Positions 1-8,665 of a DNA stretch of 64,000 nucleotides are shown in pieces; within the stretch, counting starts at the first letter, position 1, and each line of letters starts with the position of its first letter. The translations under genes and the position numbers were made by a program. The notes below the pieces were generated by a model that saw only the letters and a program-made list of their open reading frames with translations, had not been told where the DNA came from and searched no databases. This DNA comes from Prevotella sp. (GTDB lineage: Bacteria > Bacteroidota > Bacteroidia > Bacteroidales > Bacteroidaceae). The stretch is taken from the NCBI GenBank assembly GCA_017554105.1, contig JAFZIY010000016.1, positions 60,166-124,165 of the forward strand. Reading direction: 5' to 3'.

Positions 1-1
1 G

Positions 2-1648
2 GAAAAAGGCTTTGCTGATGCAAAGGAATATGACTACGCCCCAGTTGACCTGGGCGACGCCATCGAGAATTACAAGCAGATTCTTGATATCACTGGCGAC
101 GTGGCTGCTAACATCATTGCACCGAATGCTGAGGATGTTGACCTCGAAGGTCCACACCTTGAGAACGGCCGTATGATTTACGCAAGCAAGACCTACGAGA
201 ACCTCGATGCTACCCGCAAGGCTGGCCTTTGGGGTGTTTCTATGCCTCGTCGTTATGGCGGTCTAAACTTGCCTAACGCCGTGTTCTCCATGCTTTCTGA
301 AATGATTTCGGCTGCTGATGCTGGTTTCCAAAACATCTGGAGCTTGCAGAGTTGTATTGATACACTCTATGAGTTCGGTTCAGAGGAGCAGCGCCAGAAG
401 TACATCCCACGTGTTTGTGCAGGTGAAGGAATGTCAATGGACCTCACGGAGCCTGATGCTGGTTCTGACCTCCAGCGCGTGATGCTGAAGGCAACCTTTG
501 ACGAAAAAGAGAATTGCTGGCGCTTGAATGGAGTTAAGCGTTTCATCACCAATGGTGACTCAGACATCCACCTCGTGCTGGCTCGTTCAGAGGAGGGCAC
601 CAAGGACGGACGCGGCCTCTCAATGTTCATTTACGACAAGAAGCAGGGTGGTGTCAATGTACGTCATATTGAGCATAAGCTCGGTATTCATGGTTCACCT
701 ACTTGTGAGCTTACATATAAGAATGCAAAGGCAGAGCTTTGTGGAAGCACTCGTTTAGGTCTAATCAAATATGTGATGGCACTTATGAATGGTGCCCGTC
801 TGGGTATTGCAGCACAGAGTGTCGGCGTGGAGCAAGAGGCTTATAACGAGGCGTTGGCATATGCAAAGGAGCGTCAGCAGTTTGGTGACAAGATTATCAA
901 CTTCCCTGCTGTCTATGACATGCTTTCTCGTATGAAGGCAAAACTCGACGCTGGTCGTTCTTTGCTTTATGAGACAGCTGCCTATGTTGACGTTTACAAG
1001 TGCCTGGAAGATATCGAGCGCGACCGTAAGCTCACACCAGAGGAGCGTCAGGAAATGAAGAAATACCAGCGTCTTGCTGATGCCTTCACTCCATTGGCAA
1101 AGGGAATGAACTCTGAGTATGCCAACCAGAATGCCTATGATGCCATCAGCGTTCATGGTGGTTCGGGCTTCATTATGGAGTACAAGAGCCAACGCTTGTT
1201 CCGCGATGCTCGTATATTCTCTATTTACGAGGGAACTACACAGCTTCAGGTGGTTGCTGCAATCCGTTATATCTCTAACGGTACGATGCTTCAGAACATC
1301 AAGGATATGATTGCCGCACTGCCTGCAGAGGCTAATGCAACCCTGAAAGCACGTGTTGAGAAGCTGCTTCCTGTATATGAGGACGCACTCAACTATGCCA
1401 AGGGTCTTGACAATCAGGATGCTTTCGATTTCCTTGCCCGTCGCCTGTATGACATGACCGCAGAACTGGTAATGAGTCTGCTCATCATCCGCGATGCCGC
1501 CAAGGCTCCAGAGTTCTTTGCAAAGAGTGCTCAGGTATATGTACGCATGACGGAAGAGGATGTAATCGGCAAGTCTGCATACATCAAGAACTTCAATGCA
1601 GAAGACCTTGTTAGCTTCCGCGCAGCTTCTCAGGAAGATGCATGCTAA
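2..1648 (+). CDS. Acyl-CoA dehydrogenase (5' end outside the window)
   Basis: Flavin enzyme that oxidises acyl-CoA to enoyl-CoA and passes electrons to ETF. The open frame runs unbroken from base 2, so the true start lies before the window; a GTG at 101 is only an internal codon. Visible family marks are the FAD/substrate region DLTEPDAGSDLQ, RFITNGD, the helical part with ERQQFGDKI, and HGGSGFIMEYKSQRLFRDARIFSIYEGTTQ, the usual C-terminal ACAD signature, quoted here only by its parts. A further helical extension follows, as in long Bacteroidetes forms. An intrinsic terminator follows the stop. Upstream etfA/etfB genes would be expected from the family's usual context but are not in view. Confidence 0.93.
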   Translation, partial: EKGFADAKEYDYAPVDLGDAIENYKQILDITGDVAANIIAPNAEDVDLEGPHLENGRMIYASKTYENLDATRKAGLWGVSMPRRYGGLNLPNAVFSMLSEMISAADAGFQNIWSLQSCIDTLYEFGSEEQRQKYIPRVCAGEGMSMDLTEPDAGSDLQRVMLKATFDEKENCWRLNGVKRFITNGDSDIHLVLARSEEGTKDGRGLSMFIYDKKQGGVNVRHIEHKLGIHGSPTCELTYKNAKAELCGSTRLGLIKYVMALMNGARLGIAAQSVGVEQEAYNEALAYAKERQQFGDKIINFPAVYDMLSRMKAKLDAGRSLLYETAAYVDVYKCLEDIERDRKLTPEERQEMKKYQRLADAFTPLAKGMNSEYANQNAYDAISVHGGSGFIMEYKSQRLFRDARIFSIYEGTTQLQVVAAIRYISNGTMLQNIKDMIAALPAEANATLKARVEKLLPVYEDALNYAKGLDNQDAFDFLARRLYDMTAELVMSLLIIRDAAKAPEFFAKSAQVYVRMTEEDVIGKSAYIKNFNAEDLVSFRAASQEDAC

Positions 1649-1655
1649 TTGCTTG

Positions 1656-1674
1656 AAGGCTCGTTAAGAGCCTT
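1656..1674 (+). terminator. Small hairpin after the acyl-CoA dehydrogenase gene
   Basis: AAGGCTC and GAGCCTT form a perfect 7-bp stem around the loop GTTAA just after the stop codon. Only a short pyrimidine stretch follows, so on its own this is a weak terminator; the stronger one is the next hairpin. Confidence 0.4.
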
Positions 1675-1692
1675 TCTTCCAAAATAATAAAG

Positions 1693-1722
1693 TCCGGAGA
1701 ATTATTTCTTCGGATTTTTTTT
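1693..1722 (+). terminator. Intrinsic terminator of the acyl-CoA dehydrogenase gene
   Basis: TCCGGAGAA pairs with TTCTTCGGA (9 bp, one G-T pair) around the loop TTAT and is followed directly by eight T residues. It separates the acyl-CoA dehydrogenase from the next gene, which has its own promoter. Confidence 0.85.
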
Positions 1723-1755
1723 ATTAAAAAATTAGTGTATATCGTACAAATTAAT

Positions 1756-1763
1756 TATCTTTG
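1756..1763 (+). promoter_or_regulatory. Bacteroidetes -7 box (TATCTTTG)
   Basis: Matches TAnnTTTG and sits 23 bases upstream of the ATG at 1786. Its position rules out the upstream in-frame start codon at 1735 for the MGMT-like gene. Confidence 0.75.
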
Positions 1764-1785
1764 CAGCATTAATTCTATTAAGCCT

Positions 1786-2100
1786 ATGAAACCCATGCAT
1801 GAAGCTTTCTACAATGATGTCTATAATATTGTGAGTCAAATTCCTGAAGGAAAAGTTTTGACTTATGGTGTCATTGCCGACCTTACTGGATGGGGAAAGC
1901 ATCAGCGTATGGTGGGAAAAGCATTGAAGGAAGCTCCTGCAGAACTTAAGTTACCTTGTCATAGGGTAGTGAGCTCCAATGGCCGCACTGTTCCTGAATG
2001 GAATGAACAGATAGATATGTTACGTGATGAGGGCATTACATTCCGGAACTCCAATTGTGTTGACATCAAGCGACACATGTGGAGACCGGAAGAGTTTTAG
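1786..2100 (+). CDS. MGMT-family protein (alkyltransferase-like, active Cys present)
   Basis: Small 104-residue protein made only of the DNA-binding/active-site domain of O6-alkylguanine-DNA alkyltransferases. It has the arginine-finger helix (RMVG, about residues 41-44) and PCHRVV with Cys58. Short alkyltransferase-like (ATL) proteins usually carry Trp in place of this Cys and only bind lesions; here the Cys is kept, so transfer activity is possible. It lacks the Ada/MGMT N-terminal domain. The start at 1786 was chosen because the promoter lies just upstream; the Met at 1798 is an alternative. Single-gene unit, followed by the MscS gene after about 60 bases. Confidence 0.85.
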   Translation: MKPMHEAFYNDVYNIVSQIPEGKVLTYGVIADLTGWGKHQRMVGKALKEAPAELKLPCHRVVSSNGRTVPEWNEQIDMLRDEGITFRNSNCVDIKRHMWRPEEF

Positions 2101-2163
2101 AGTTTTTAAAGGTTATGGGGTCACTAAGGCAAGCATGGTTTGCGAAAATTAATCTCATAATAT

Positions 2164-3327
2164 ATGGAGAAAATTGTTGAGCTTGTTGAACGTTTGATAA
2201 ACTTTTGTGGACTTACGGGTGATGCTGTGCCTGTGGTGCGGCATATTTTATTGGTATTAATTGCCATTATCCTTGCTGCCGGCGCAGGTTTCCTATGCAA
2301 GAAGATAATTGTACCACTTATATTAAAGGCCACACGTAGGACTAAGGCAACGTGGGATGGTGTCATATTCAATGAGAGTGTACTCAACTCCGCGTGTCAT
2401 ATCGTGCCTGCTATCGTAGTATGGATGCTCCTTCCGTGGGTGTTCTATCAGTTCCCTACGGTGCGAATGATATTAGGACGCATCACAGCAATATACATCA
2501 CGGTGATGACTGTCATCACCATCATTGCCTTCATTGACTCATTCAAACTCTTCGAGGGAGAAAAACGCACGGCAACCCAGCAGTATCTATACACTTTCTG
2601 CGGACTCTTAAAGATAGTGATGATATTCATTGCCGTTATCATTGTCATTTCCATCGTTATCAACAAGAACCCGATGGTGTTGCTGGCTGGTCTCGGTGCG
2701 ACATCGGCAATTATGATGCTGGTGTTCCAGGATATCATAACAGGTCTTGTTGCTGGCGTGCGTCTCACGAGCAACGATATGTTGCAAAAGGGCGACTGGA
2801 TAACTGTTCCGAAGTCGGGCATTGACGGTATTGTGGAAGAGATGACGCTGACAACGGTCAAGGTGCGCAATTTTGACAACACGATAATGACCATTTCGCC
2901 AAAGACTCTTGTCGATGACTCATTCCAGAACTGGAAGGGAATGCAGGAGAGTGCGGGAAGAAAGGTGGTGAAGCGCATCTACTATGACTTCCGTAGTGTT
3001 GTTGTAGCCGACGAAAAAATGCGTGCCACAATTGTGGACAATGGTTATTTTGTAGATAAGGACATTGAACCTAAAGCGGTGAATGTCACTCTTTTGCGCC
3101 GTTATGTTGAACAATGGCTGAGCAAGGACGAGGCGGTGAACCCTGACATGACCATACTTGTGAAACAGGCAGAAGCCACCCAGAACGGTCTTGCCGTTGA
3201 ATTCGTCTTCTTCCTCAAGAACAAAGGAGGTGTGCCTTACGAGCACGACATCTCCAGGATAATGGAATACATCATTGCCATCACCCCCGATTTCGGTCTT
3301 AGGATTTATCAACAACAGGGAAACTGA
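2164..3327 (+). CDS. MscS-family mechanosensitive channel
   Basis: Inner-membrane tension-gated channel, 387 residues. The N-terminal half holds four to five hydrophobic segments. The pore-lining helix is followed by the MscS beta domain: GLGATSAIMMLVFQDIITGLVAG, given here as one stretch around residues 177-200, then LQKGDWITVP and the typical NFDNTIMTISPKTLVDDSFQNW region. The C-terminal soluble part resembles the YbdG/YnaI-type tail. Such channels release solutes on hypo-osmotic shock. It stands alone in its orientation group, with no obvious promoter box. Confidence 0.9.
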   Translation: MEKIVELVERLINFCGLTGDAVPVVRHILLVLIAIILAAGAGFLCKKIIVPLILKATRRTKATWDGVIFNESVLNSACHIVPAIVVWMLLPWVFYQFPTVRMILGRITAIYITVMTVITIIAFIDSFKLFEGEKRTATQQYLYTFCGLLKIVMIFIAVIIVISIVINKNPMVLLAGLGATSAIMMLVFQDIITGLVAGVRLTSNDMLQKGDWITVPKSGIDGIVEEMTLTTVKVRNFDNTIMTISPKTLVDDSFQNWKGMQESAGRKVVKRIYYDFRSVVVADEKMRATIVDNGYFVDKDIEPKAVNVTLLRRYVEQWLSKDEAVNPDMTILVKQAEATQNGLAVEFVFFLKNKGGVPYEHDISRIMEYIIAITPDFGLRIYQQQGN

Positions 3328-3399
3328 TAGTAGATAATCGTTAATTGACCATGTCATTAAGCGAAATAAAACATAGTTCGTAGTTCTTTCGTCATAATA

Positions 3400-4062
3400 A
3401 TGAATATCATAGTTACCCCAAACATACGTTCCGTTTGTCCAGATTTCGTAGGTGCAGCAGTCGAGGCATGGGTGCAGAACACCCCTTATTGTCCTGAATT
3501 ATGGGACGAGATAAATGCAATCTGTGAGGACTGTCGTAGTCGTTTTACCACAGTAACCATCAAGGAGATGGCAGCCATAGAAGCCACTAGAGGCATATAT
3601 CGTGCCTGTGGCAAGGATCCTTCGCGCTATCGTCCCGCTGCTGAGGCTCTCATACGTCGTGTTGTGCAGGGTAAGGAACTGTATCAGATTGACACACTTG
3701 TCGACCTCATCAACCTTGCCAGTATGAAATATGGTTATAGCATAGGTGGTTTCGATGCCGACAAATTTGTCGGAGATACGCTGACTCTTGGTGTTGGAGA
3801 ACCTGGCGAACCCTACGAGGGCATAGGTCGAGGCATGCTTAACATAGAAGGAATGCCCGTCTATCGTGATGGGCAGGGTGGAGTGGGAACACCAACAAGT
3901 GACAACGAACGCACGAAGATAGAACTCTCGACCACTCATGTACTGATTCTCATTAACGGATATGATGGCAATGCCGAGACAGTAGGGGCAAATGCCAACT
4001 TCCTCAAGTCACTTCTTGAGCGTTATGCGGCAGCGAAAAACGTGACGATAAAAACCTATTAA
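3400..4062 (+). CDS. B3/4 domain protein (PheT-like tRNA-editing fold)
   Basis: 220-residue protein matching the free-standing B3/B4 domain family, related to the editing module of phenylalanyl-tRNA synthetase beta. Seen features: the TRGIYRACGKDPSRYRPAAEAL segment (residues about 65-86) with arginines typical of the family, then LYQIDTLVDLINLASM and a beta-rich C-terminal half ending in ILINGYDG. Role in the cell is not established; hydrolysis of mischarged tRNA or binding of amino-acid-like ligands has been suggested for the family. No operon partner. Confidence 0.8.
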   Translation: MNIIVTPNIRSVCPDFVGAAVEAWVQNTPYCPELWDEINAICEDCRSRFTTVTIKEMAAIEATRGIYRACGKDPSRYRPAAEALIRRVVQGKELYQIDTLVDLINLASMKYGYSIGGFDADKFVGDTLTLGVGEPGEPYEGIGRGMLNIEGMPVYRDGQGGVGTPTSDNERTKIELSTTHVLILINGYDGNAETVGANANFLKSLLERYAAAKNVTIKTY

Positions 4063-4208
4063 ATCTCCCTTTCATAACTTCTTGGTTGACAATAAGTACC
4101 AAGTGGTTAAGCAATTTGGCATCAATTGCATTCCATTTTGCCGTTTATTGCAATCCCACTTGCCATAAATCGTATCCCAATTATTTTGTTGTTATCAACG
4201 TTTTTTAT

Positions 4209-4216
4209 TATCTTTG
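4209..4216 (+). promoter_or_regulatory. Bacteroidetes -7 box (TATCTTTG)
   Basis: TAnnTTTG match ending only 7 bases before the ATG at 4224, so the transcript of the glycosyltransferase gene would have an extremely short leader. Confidence 0.7.
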
Positions 4217-4223
4217 CACCATA

Positions 4224-5153
4224 ATGATGCTAAGTATTATCATACCTATATATAATGTAGAGCAGAGACTGGGGCAGTGTCTGCAAAGCATTGCGTCGCA
4301 GGGCCTGGACAACTGCGAGGTGATAATGGTTGATGACGGCTCTACTGACGGAAGTGGTGATATTTGTGAGCAATGGGCAACTCGTGACTTACGATTCCAT
4401 GTGGTTCATCAGACCAACAACGGCCTTAGCGCGGCGCGAAATACAGGTATCGATATGGCAAAGGGTGACTTGTTTACATTTATAGATTCTGATGACTATA
4501 TTGCGGAGGGAACGCTGAAGCCACTCGTTGAGCGCATGATGGCAGACGATGACATTTCAATACTGGAGTATAATGTCATGCGTCATGTAATCGGTAATGA
4601 CATCAAGCCACTTGGTATCGCTGATGCAGAATGGGAGAATATAGCCGATTACTGGTTTCAGGGACGTGCCTATGCGCATGCCTATGCATGGAATAAGGTG
4701 TTCAGACGTGATGTTTTCAATGGTGTGACATTTCCTGTCGGTAAGTGTTTTGAAGACGTGCATACGCTTCCAAAGTTGCTTGCGAATGTGAAGGGAAGGG
4801 TGGTGACGACCTCCCACGGCACCTATCACTATGTGGATAATCCAAAAGGAATCACACAGAATGCCAGTGCCGAGGACCATAGGAGTCTACTCGAAGCACA
4901 TATCGACTATTTGGAAAGCCACAAAGAAGAAATGAAACGACAACCTCTGTCGTTCGTTTCAGAGTATTATGCACACGTTCTAAACATACAAATTACCGCC
5001 ACTTCCAGATATAAAGTGCCTGTACTTTTGCTTGGTATGGACAAGTACGCAGGACAATGGGGCATCTTCTGTGGTAACATGTCATTTCCATCACGTTTGA
5101 AGATGCTCTTTGCCCGTGTGTTTGGGGTGAAATTATTGACGCAATTGCTTTAG
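4224..5153 (+). CDS. Family 2 glycosyltransferase
   Basis: GT-A fold glycosyltransferase (about 309 residues) acting on a nucleotide-sugar donor. It opens with LSIIIPIYNVEQRLGQCLQSI, then EVIMVDDGSTDGS, GLSAARNTGIDMAKGDLFTFIDSDDY with the metal-binding DxD-like acid pair, all typical of GT2. The start is at 4224 or the next codon 4227; both lie directly behind the promoter box, and longer in-frame starts upstream would precede transcription. The acceptor is unknown. It converges with the PBP4 gene and overlaps its end by 4 bases. Confidence 0.9.
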   Translation: MMLSIIIPIYNVEQRLGQCLQSIASQGLDNCEVIMVDDGSTDGSGDICEQWATRDLRFHVVHQTNNGLSAARNTGIDMAKGDLFTFIDSDDYIAEGTLKPLVERMMADDDISILEYNVMRHVIGNDIKPLGIADAEWENIADYWFQGRAYAHAYAWNKVFRRDVFNGVTFPVGKCFEDVHTLPKLLANVKGRVVTTSHGTYHYVDNPKGITQNASAEDHRSLLEAHIDYLESHKEEMKRQPLSFVSEYYAHVLNIQITATSRYKVPVLLLGMDKYAGQWGIFCGNMSFPSRLKMLFARVFGVKLLTQLL

Positions 5154-6361
5154 GGTCTGCATAGTGCAGCGCAGACTTGGTCTTGGAAATTACGTCCTGT
5201 AGCAGCCTGCCTTATCCCCATATTTATTATAGAGAAGCAGATGAAGTGATTGTTGGGCGCATATAGATAGCCGGCCAATGCACTAACGCCCGTCACAGTA
5301 CCGGTCTTTGCATGTACATTGCTCTCGGCATGTGTTCCGCGCATACGCTTTTCCAGTGTTCCGTCAACGCCAGCAATGGGAAGGGATGGATAGAGATGGT
5401 CGAATATCTCTTTGTGGTCGTAAGCATAACGCAGGAACATCACTTCCTCGTGAGGCGACACATAGTTGTAGAGCGACAGTCCACTACCATCGGCAACATA
5501 ATAGTCAGCCGGGTTAAGTCCCACTTTCTGAATTATTGCATTAACGTAAACTTTGGCTTGTTTTGATGTGCCTCCCAACTGGTAGAACATCGACTCTGCA
5601 TAAGTGTTGTCGCTGTTCTTCATCATTCGTTTCAGTATATGGTCAATGGAGTGTGTCACTATGTGCAACTGTCGTGCCGTGTGAGGTGTGTCGGCCTCGC
5701 CTGTTGAGCCATAGACTACAACCCCGCGTTGTCTTAACATTGAAGAGAAACGTTGAAGGAAGTTGTCTTTCTTGGCAACCATCAGTGGAGTCAGTGTTGG
5801 GTTATCGTCATCCCAGCACCATCCTTCGCCTAAACGGCCGTCGTCCTTGAAGTGAAGGTCGGCATAGATACCTCCTCTAATGGTATCTATTCCTGCTTCT
5901 ATTACGGCAGAAACAAAGGACTCAAGGTCTTCGGCATTGAATGCTGGGTCGAATCCTCCTATGCAGTATAGGTCTCCGTGAAGGCTGCCGTCGGCTATTT
6001 CACCATTATAATAGAGGCGAGTCTTGAATTCATAGTATCCTCCGAGACGGTCGAGTGCCGTAACAGCAGTAAGCACTTTTTGCGTACTTGCAGGACGCAT
6101 TGTCTGCTGCTCGTTATAGGTATAAAGCAGTTTGTTGTCAGTAATGTCATATACCTCAATACCAACGGTTGAAGTCTTGAAGATGCTGCTCTTCAGGAGT
6201 CCGTCCAATCGGTCAACAATTTTGTCTTCCCATGCCGGCTCTTCATAACTGCTTTGCTGGTTTTCTGGTGCTGTTGAGTCGTTAACCCAATATCCTTGTG
6301 CGGCGATGTTCGTAGTTGCCACGAACATTAATGCTGCTATTAAGATGCTTTTTGCTTTCAT
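5150..6361 (-). CDS. dacB: D-alanyl-D-alanine carboxypeptidase/endopeptidase (PBP4 family)
   Basis: Periplasmic peptidoglycan hydrolase of the S13 family, 403 residues with a signal peptide (MKAKSILIAALMFVATTNIAA region). The three penicillin-binding motifs are in place: SxxK as S92-T-Q-K95, SDN at 250-252 and KTG at 352-354. It trims D-Ala or cuts 4-3 cross-links during wall remodelling. It is somewhat shorter than the usual 450-480 residues, so the insert domain between SxxK and SDN is reduced. It is followed upstream, on the same strand, by the PH-domain gene, 21 bases away, likely one transcript. Confidence 0.92.
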   Translation of the reverse strand: MKAKSILIAALMFVATTNIAAQGYWVNDSTAPENQQSSYEEPAWEDKIVDRLDGLLKSSIFKTSTVGIEVYDITDNKLLYTYNEQQTMRPASTQKVLTAVTALDRLGGYYEFKTRLYYNGEIADGSLHGDLYCIGGFDPAFNAEDLESFVSAVIEAGIDTIRGGIYADLHFKDDGRLGEGWCWDDDNPTLTPLMVAKKDNFLQRFSSMLRQRGVVVYGSTGEADTPHTARQLHIVTHSIDHILKRMMKNSDNTYAESMFYQLGGTSKQAKVYVNAIIQKVGLNPADYYVADGSGLSLYNYVSPHEEVMFLRYAYDHKEIFDHLYPSLPIAGVDGTLEKRMRGTHAESNVHAKTGTVTGVSALAGYLYAPNNHFICFSIINMGIRQAATGRNFQDQVCAALCRP

Positions 6362-6382
6362 ATCTTGCTTATAGTTTATTGC

Positions 6383-6775
6383 TTACTTACTGTTTAGTGT
6401 TCTTGAATTAAGTGCTTTTATCAGGGAATCCTCGTTTATCGTGCTTATTGCAGCATGTTTCCTGCCAGAATACTCCACAAGGACATAGTGTGTGAAAAGC
6501 GTCTTAACCTTCTCCACGCGGTCTATGTCGCTCAGTTTTATCTCCTTTACCCTGCCGAAACGTCCCCACTTAATCGTAAGAGTGTCGTTGGCAACGGCGT
6601 ATGTGGTGTGCAACAGACGGTCGATGACCAATACCGTTAGTATCGTGAACGCACCGCCAGCGAATATACTAACAGGAGTGCGGTGCCAGAAAAACCACAA
6701 TGTAACCATCGCAAGCACCACCACACCTGCAATTTCTGCCAATGAAACACGATGTTCGAAACTCCTTATCATCAT
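6383..6775 (-). CDS. Small membrane protein with bacterial PH-like domain
   Basis: About 130 residues: two transmembrane helices at residues about 10-50 followed by a bacterial PH domain-like beta sheet (YAVANDTLTIKWGRFGRVKEI, IDRVEKVKT, HYVLVEYSG). Function unknown; such domains are common in envelope proteins. An ATG at 6784 lies too close to the promoter box at 6786-6793 to be transcribed, so 6775 or 6772 is the probable start with a near-leaderless message. Likely co-transcribed with dacB downstream. Confidence 0.75.
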   Translation of the reverse strand: MMIRSFEHRVSLAEIAGVVVLAMVTLWFFWHRTPVSIFAGGAFTILTVLVIDRLLHTTYAVANDTLTIKWGRFGRVKEIKLSDIDRVEKVKTLFTHYVLVEYSGRKHAAISTINEDSLIKALNSRTLNSK

Positions 6776-6785
6776 TATTCGCATG

Positions 6786-6793
6786 CAAAGATA
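6786..6793 (-). promoter_or_regulatory. Bacteroidetes -7 box (TATCTTTG on minus strand)
   Basis: TAnnTTTG on the minus strand, reading into the PH-domain gene and dacB. It is back-to-back with the nadB promoter. Confidence 0.7.
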
Positions 6794-6836
6794 ATTAAAA
6801 AAAATGGATTTTTTCGTTTGTTACGATGATTATTAT

Positions 6837-6844
6837 TATATTTG
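6837..6844 (+). promoter_or_regulatory. Bacteroidetes -7 box (TATATTTG) of nadB
   Basis: TAnnTTTG match 30 bases upstream of the nadB start codon. Confidence 0.75.
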
Positions 6845-6873
6845 CAGTCATATAATACTAAACATCATATACT

Positions 6874-8466
6874 ATGGTTTATAAATACGACTTTCTCGTT
6901 ATCGGTGCTGGAGTTGCAGGAATGAGTTATGCCCTGAAAGTGGCGTGTGCCAAGAAGGGTAGTGTATGTATGATTTGTAAAACGGCGCTCGATGAGGCAA
7001 ATACCTCCTTTGCACAGGGTGGTGTCGCTTCAGTTACTAATCTTGAAGTTGACAATTTTGAAAAACATATTGAAGACACAATGATTGCGGGCGACTATAT
7101 AAGTGACCGCGCTGCTGTTGAGCAGGTGGTTAAAAATGCGCCTGGTCAGATACAAGAGTTGGTAAATTGGGGTGTTAACTTCGACAAGAAAGAAGACGGC
7201 ACATTTGACCTTCATCGTGAGGGTGGACACTCTGAGTTCCGCATTCTTCACCATGCAGATGATACGGGTGCAGAGATACAGCGAGGACTGATGGAGGCTG
7301 TTCGCAATAACCCTGACATTGTCGTTAAGGAAAACCACTTCGCTGTTGAGATTATCACACAACACCATCTTGGTGCACGTGTTACCCGACGCACACCATA
7401 TATCAACTGTTATGGTGCATATGTGCTTAATCCAGACACGCAGAAGGTTGACACATATCTGTCTAAGATTACTTTGATGTGTACCGGAGGTTGTGGTGCA
7501 GTATATCAGACGACAACCAATCCAATCATTGCCACGGGTGATGGTGAGGCAATGGTATATCGAGCAAAGGGAACGGTACAGGACATGGAGTTCGTGCAGT
7601 TCCATCCGACAGCTCTCTATTCTCCAGGAGAGACTCATCCTGCCTTCCTTATTACTGAGGCCATGCGTGGTTATGGAGGCATCCTGCGTCTGCCTACAGG
7701 AGAGTCATTCATGGAGAAATATGATGAACGACTGTCATTGGCACCGCGTGACATAGTGGCTCGCGCCATTGACAAAGAGATGAAGATTCATGGAATACCA
7801 AATGTGTGTCTGGATGTAACACACAAAGATCCTGACGAAACCCGCCATCACTTCCCGAATATTTACGTTAAGTGCAAGACTCTTGGAATAGACATTACGA
7901 AAGACTATATACCAGTACGTCCTGCAGCACACTATATGTGTGGCGGAATAAAGGTTGACCTTAACGGATGTTCAAGTATTCAGAGGCTCTATGCTATTGG
8001 TGAGTGTTCATGCACAGGACTTCATGGTGGAAACCGTCTTGCAAGCAACTCGCTTATCGAGGCTGTGGTTTATGCCGATGTTGCGGCAAAACACTCGTTG
8101 GAGCATGTTGACCTATATGACTTTAACGACAAGATACCTGAGTGGAACGATGAGGGCACGATGACCAACGAAGAGAAGGTGCTCATTACACAGAGTGTTA
8201 AGGAAGTGGGCGAGATAATGTCCAACTATGTTGGTATCGTTCGTAGTGACCTTCGACTGAAGAGAGCGTGGGATCGTCTTGACATGTTGTATGAGGAAAC
8301 AGAAAACCTCTTCAAACGTGTTAAGGCGAGTCGTGATATTTGTGAACTGCGTAACATGATTAATGTGGGATATCTCATTACCCGTCAGGCGATAGAACGC
8401 AAGGAATGTCGTGGTCTTCACTTTACTATCGACTATCCTCACCATGCGTATGACGAGAAACTATAG
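6874..8466 (+). CDS. nadB: L-aspartate oxidase
   Basis: First enzyme of de novo NAD synthesis: FAD-dependent oxidation of L-aspartate to iminoaspartate, which NadA condenses to quinolinate. 530 residues, normal family length. Seen: N-terminal FAD-binding VIGAGVAGMSYAL, SFAQGGVASV, the HREGGHSEFRILHHADDTGAEI active-site stretch (about residues 119-141), EFVQFHPTALY, and the GECSCTGLHGGNRLASNSL FAD signature, then the helical C-terminal domain shared with succinate dehydrogenase flavoprotein. No nadA or nadC is nearby; it is a single-gene unit with its own promoter and a hairpin behind it. Confidence 0.96.
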   Translation: MVYKYDFLVIGAGVAGMSYALKVACAKKGSVCMICKTALDEANTSFAQGGVASVTNLEVDNFEKHIEDTMIAGDYISDRAAVEQVVKNAPGQIQELVNWGVNFDKKEDGTFDLHREGGHSEFRILHHADDTGAEIQRGLMEAVRNNPDIVVKENHFAVEIITQHHLGARVTRRTPYINCYGAYVLNPDTQKVDTYLSKITLMCTGGCGAVYQTTTNPIIATGDGEAMVYRAKGTVQDMEFVQFHPTALYSPGETHPAFLITEAMRGYGGILRLPTGESFMEKYDERLSLAPRDIVARAIDKEMKIHGIPNVCLDVTHKDPDETRHHFPNIYVKCKTLGIDITKDYIPVRPAAHYMCGGIKVDLNGCSSIQRLYAIGECSCTGLHGGNRLASNSLIEAVVYADVAAKHSLEHVDLYDFNDKIPEWNDEGTMTNEEKVLITQSVKEVGEIMSNYVGIVRSDLRLKRAWDRLDMLYEETENLFKRVKASRDICELRNMINVGYLITRQAIERKECRGLHFTIDYPHHAYDEKL

Positions 8467-8529
8467 GAAAAGGTATGACGATGCCATTGCCAGTTAGGTG
8501 TGGCATTGAATCGTAAATAACATAAAGAG

Positions 8530-8571
8530 TGCTCAAACGAGGCTGTAATTGTCTGGTATGAGCATTTTTTT
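8530..8571 (+). terminator. Probable terminator after nadB
   Basis: TGCTCA and TGAGCA form a 6-bp stem with a long 23-base loop and are followed by seven T residues. The long loop makes it less certain than the other terminators listed. Confidence 0.5.
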
Positions 8572-8626
8572 GTGTTTTCTCGTTGAAAAAAAGTTGTGGT
8601 CTCTTGGCAGATTAAATGGAAAGTTA

Positions 8627-8634
8627 TATATTTG
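8627..8634 (+). promoter_or_regulatory. Promoter of the hut operon (TATATTTG)
   Basis: TAnnTTTG match 31 bases before ftcD, with a TTGG about 20 bases upstream that fits the -33 element. It is the only promoter-like box seen before the four hut genes. Confidence 0.75.
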
Positions 8635-8665
8635 CAGAAAATATTCCGCATCTTAAATTTAATTT

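Noticed and set aside
61-101. GTG at 101 as the start of the acyl-CoA dehydrogenase
   Set aside because: The same frame is open back to base 2 with plausible family sequence, so the gene begins before the window.
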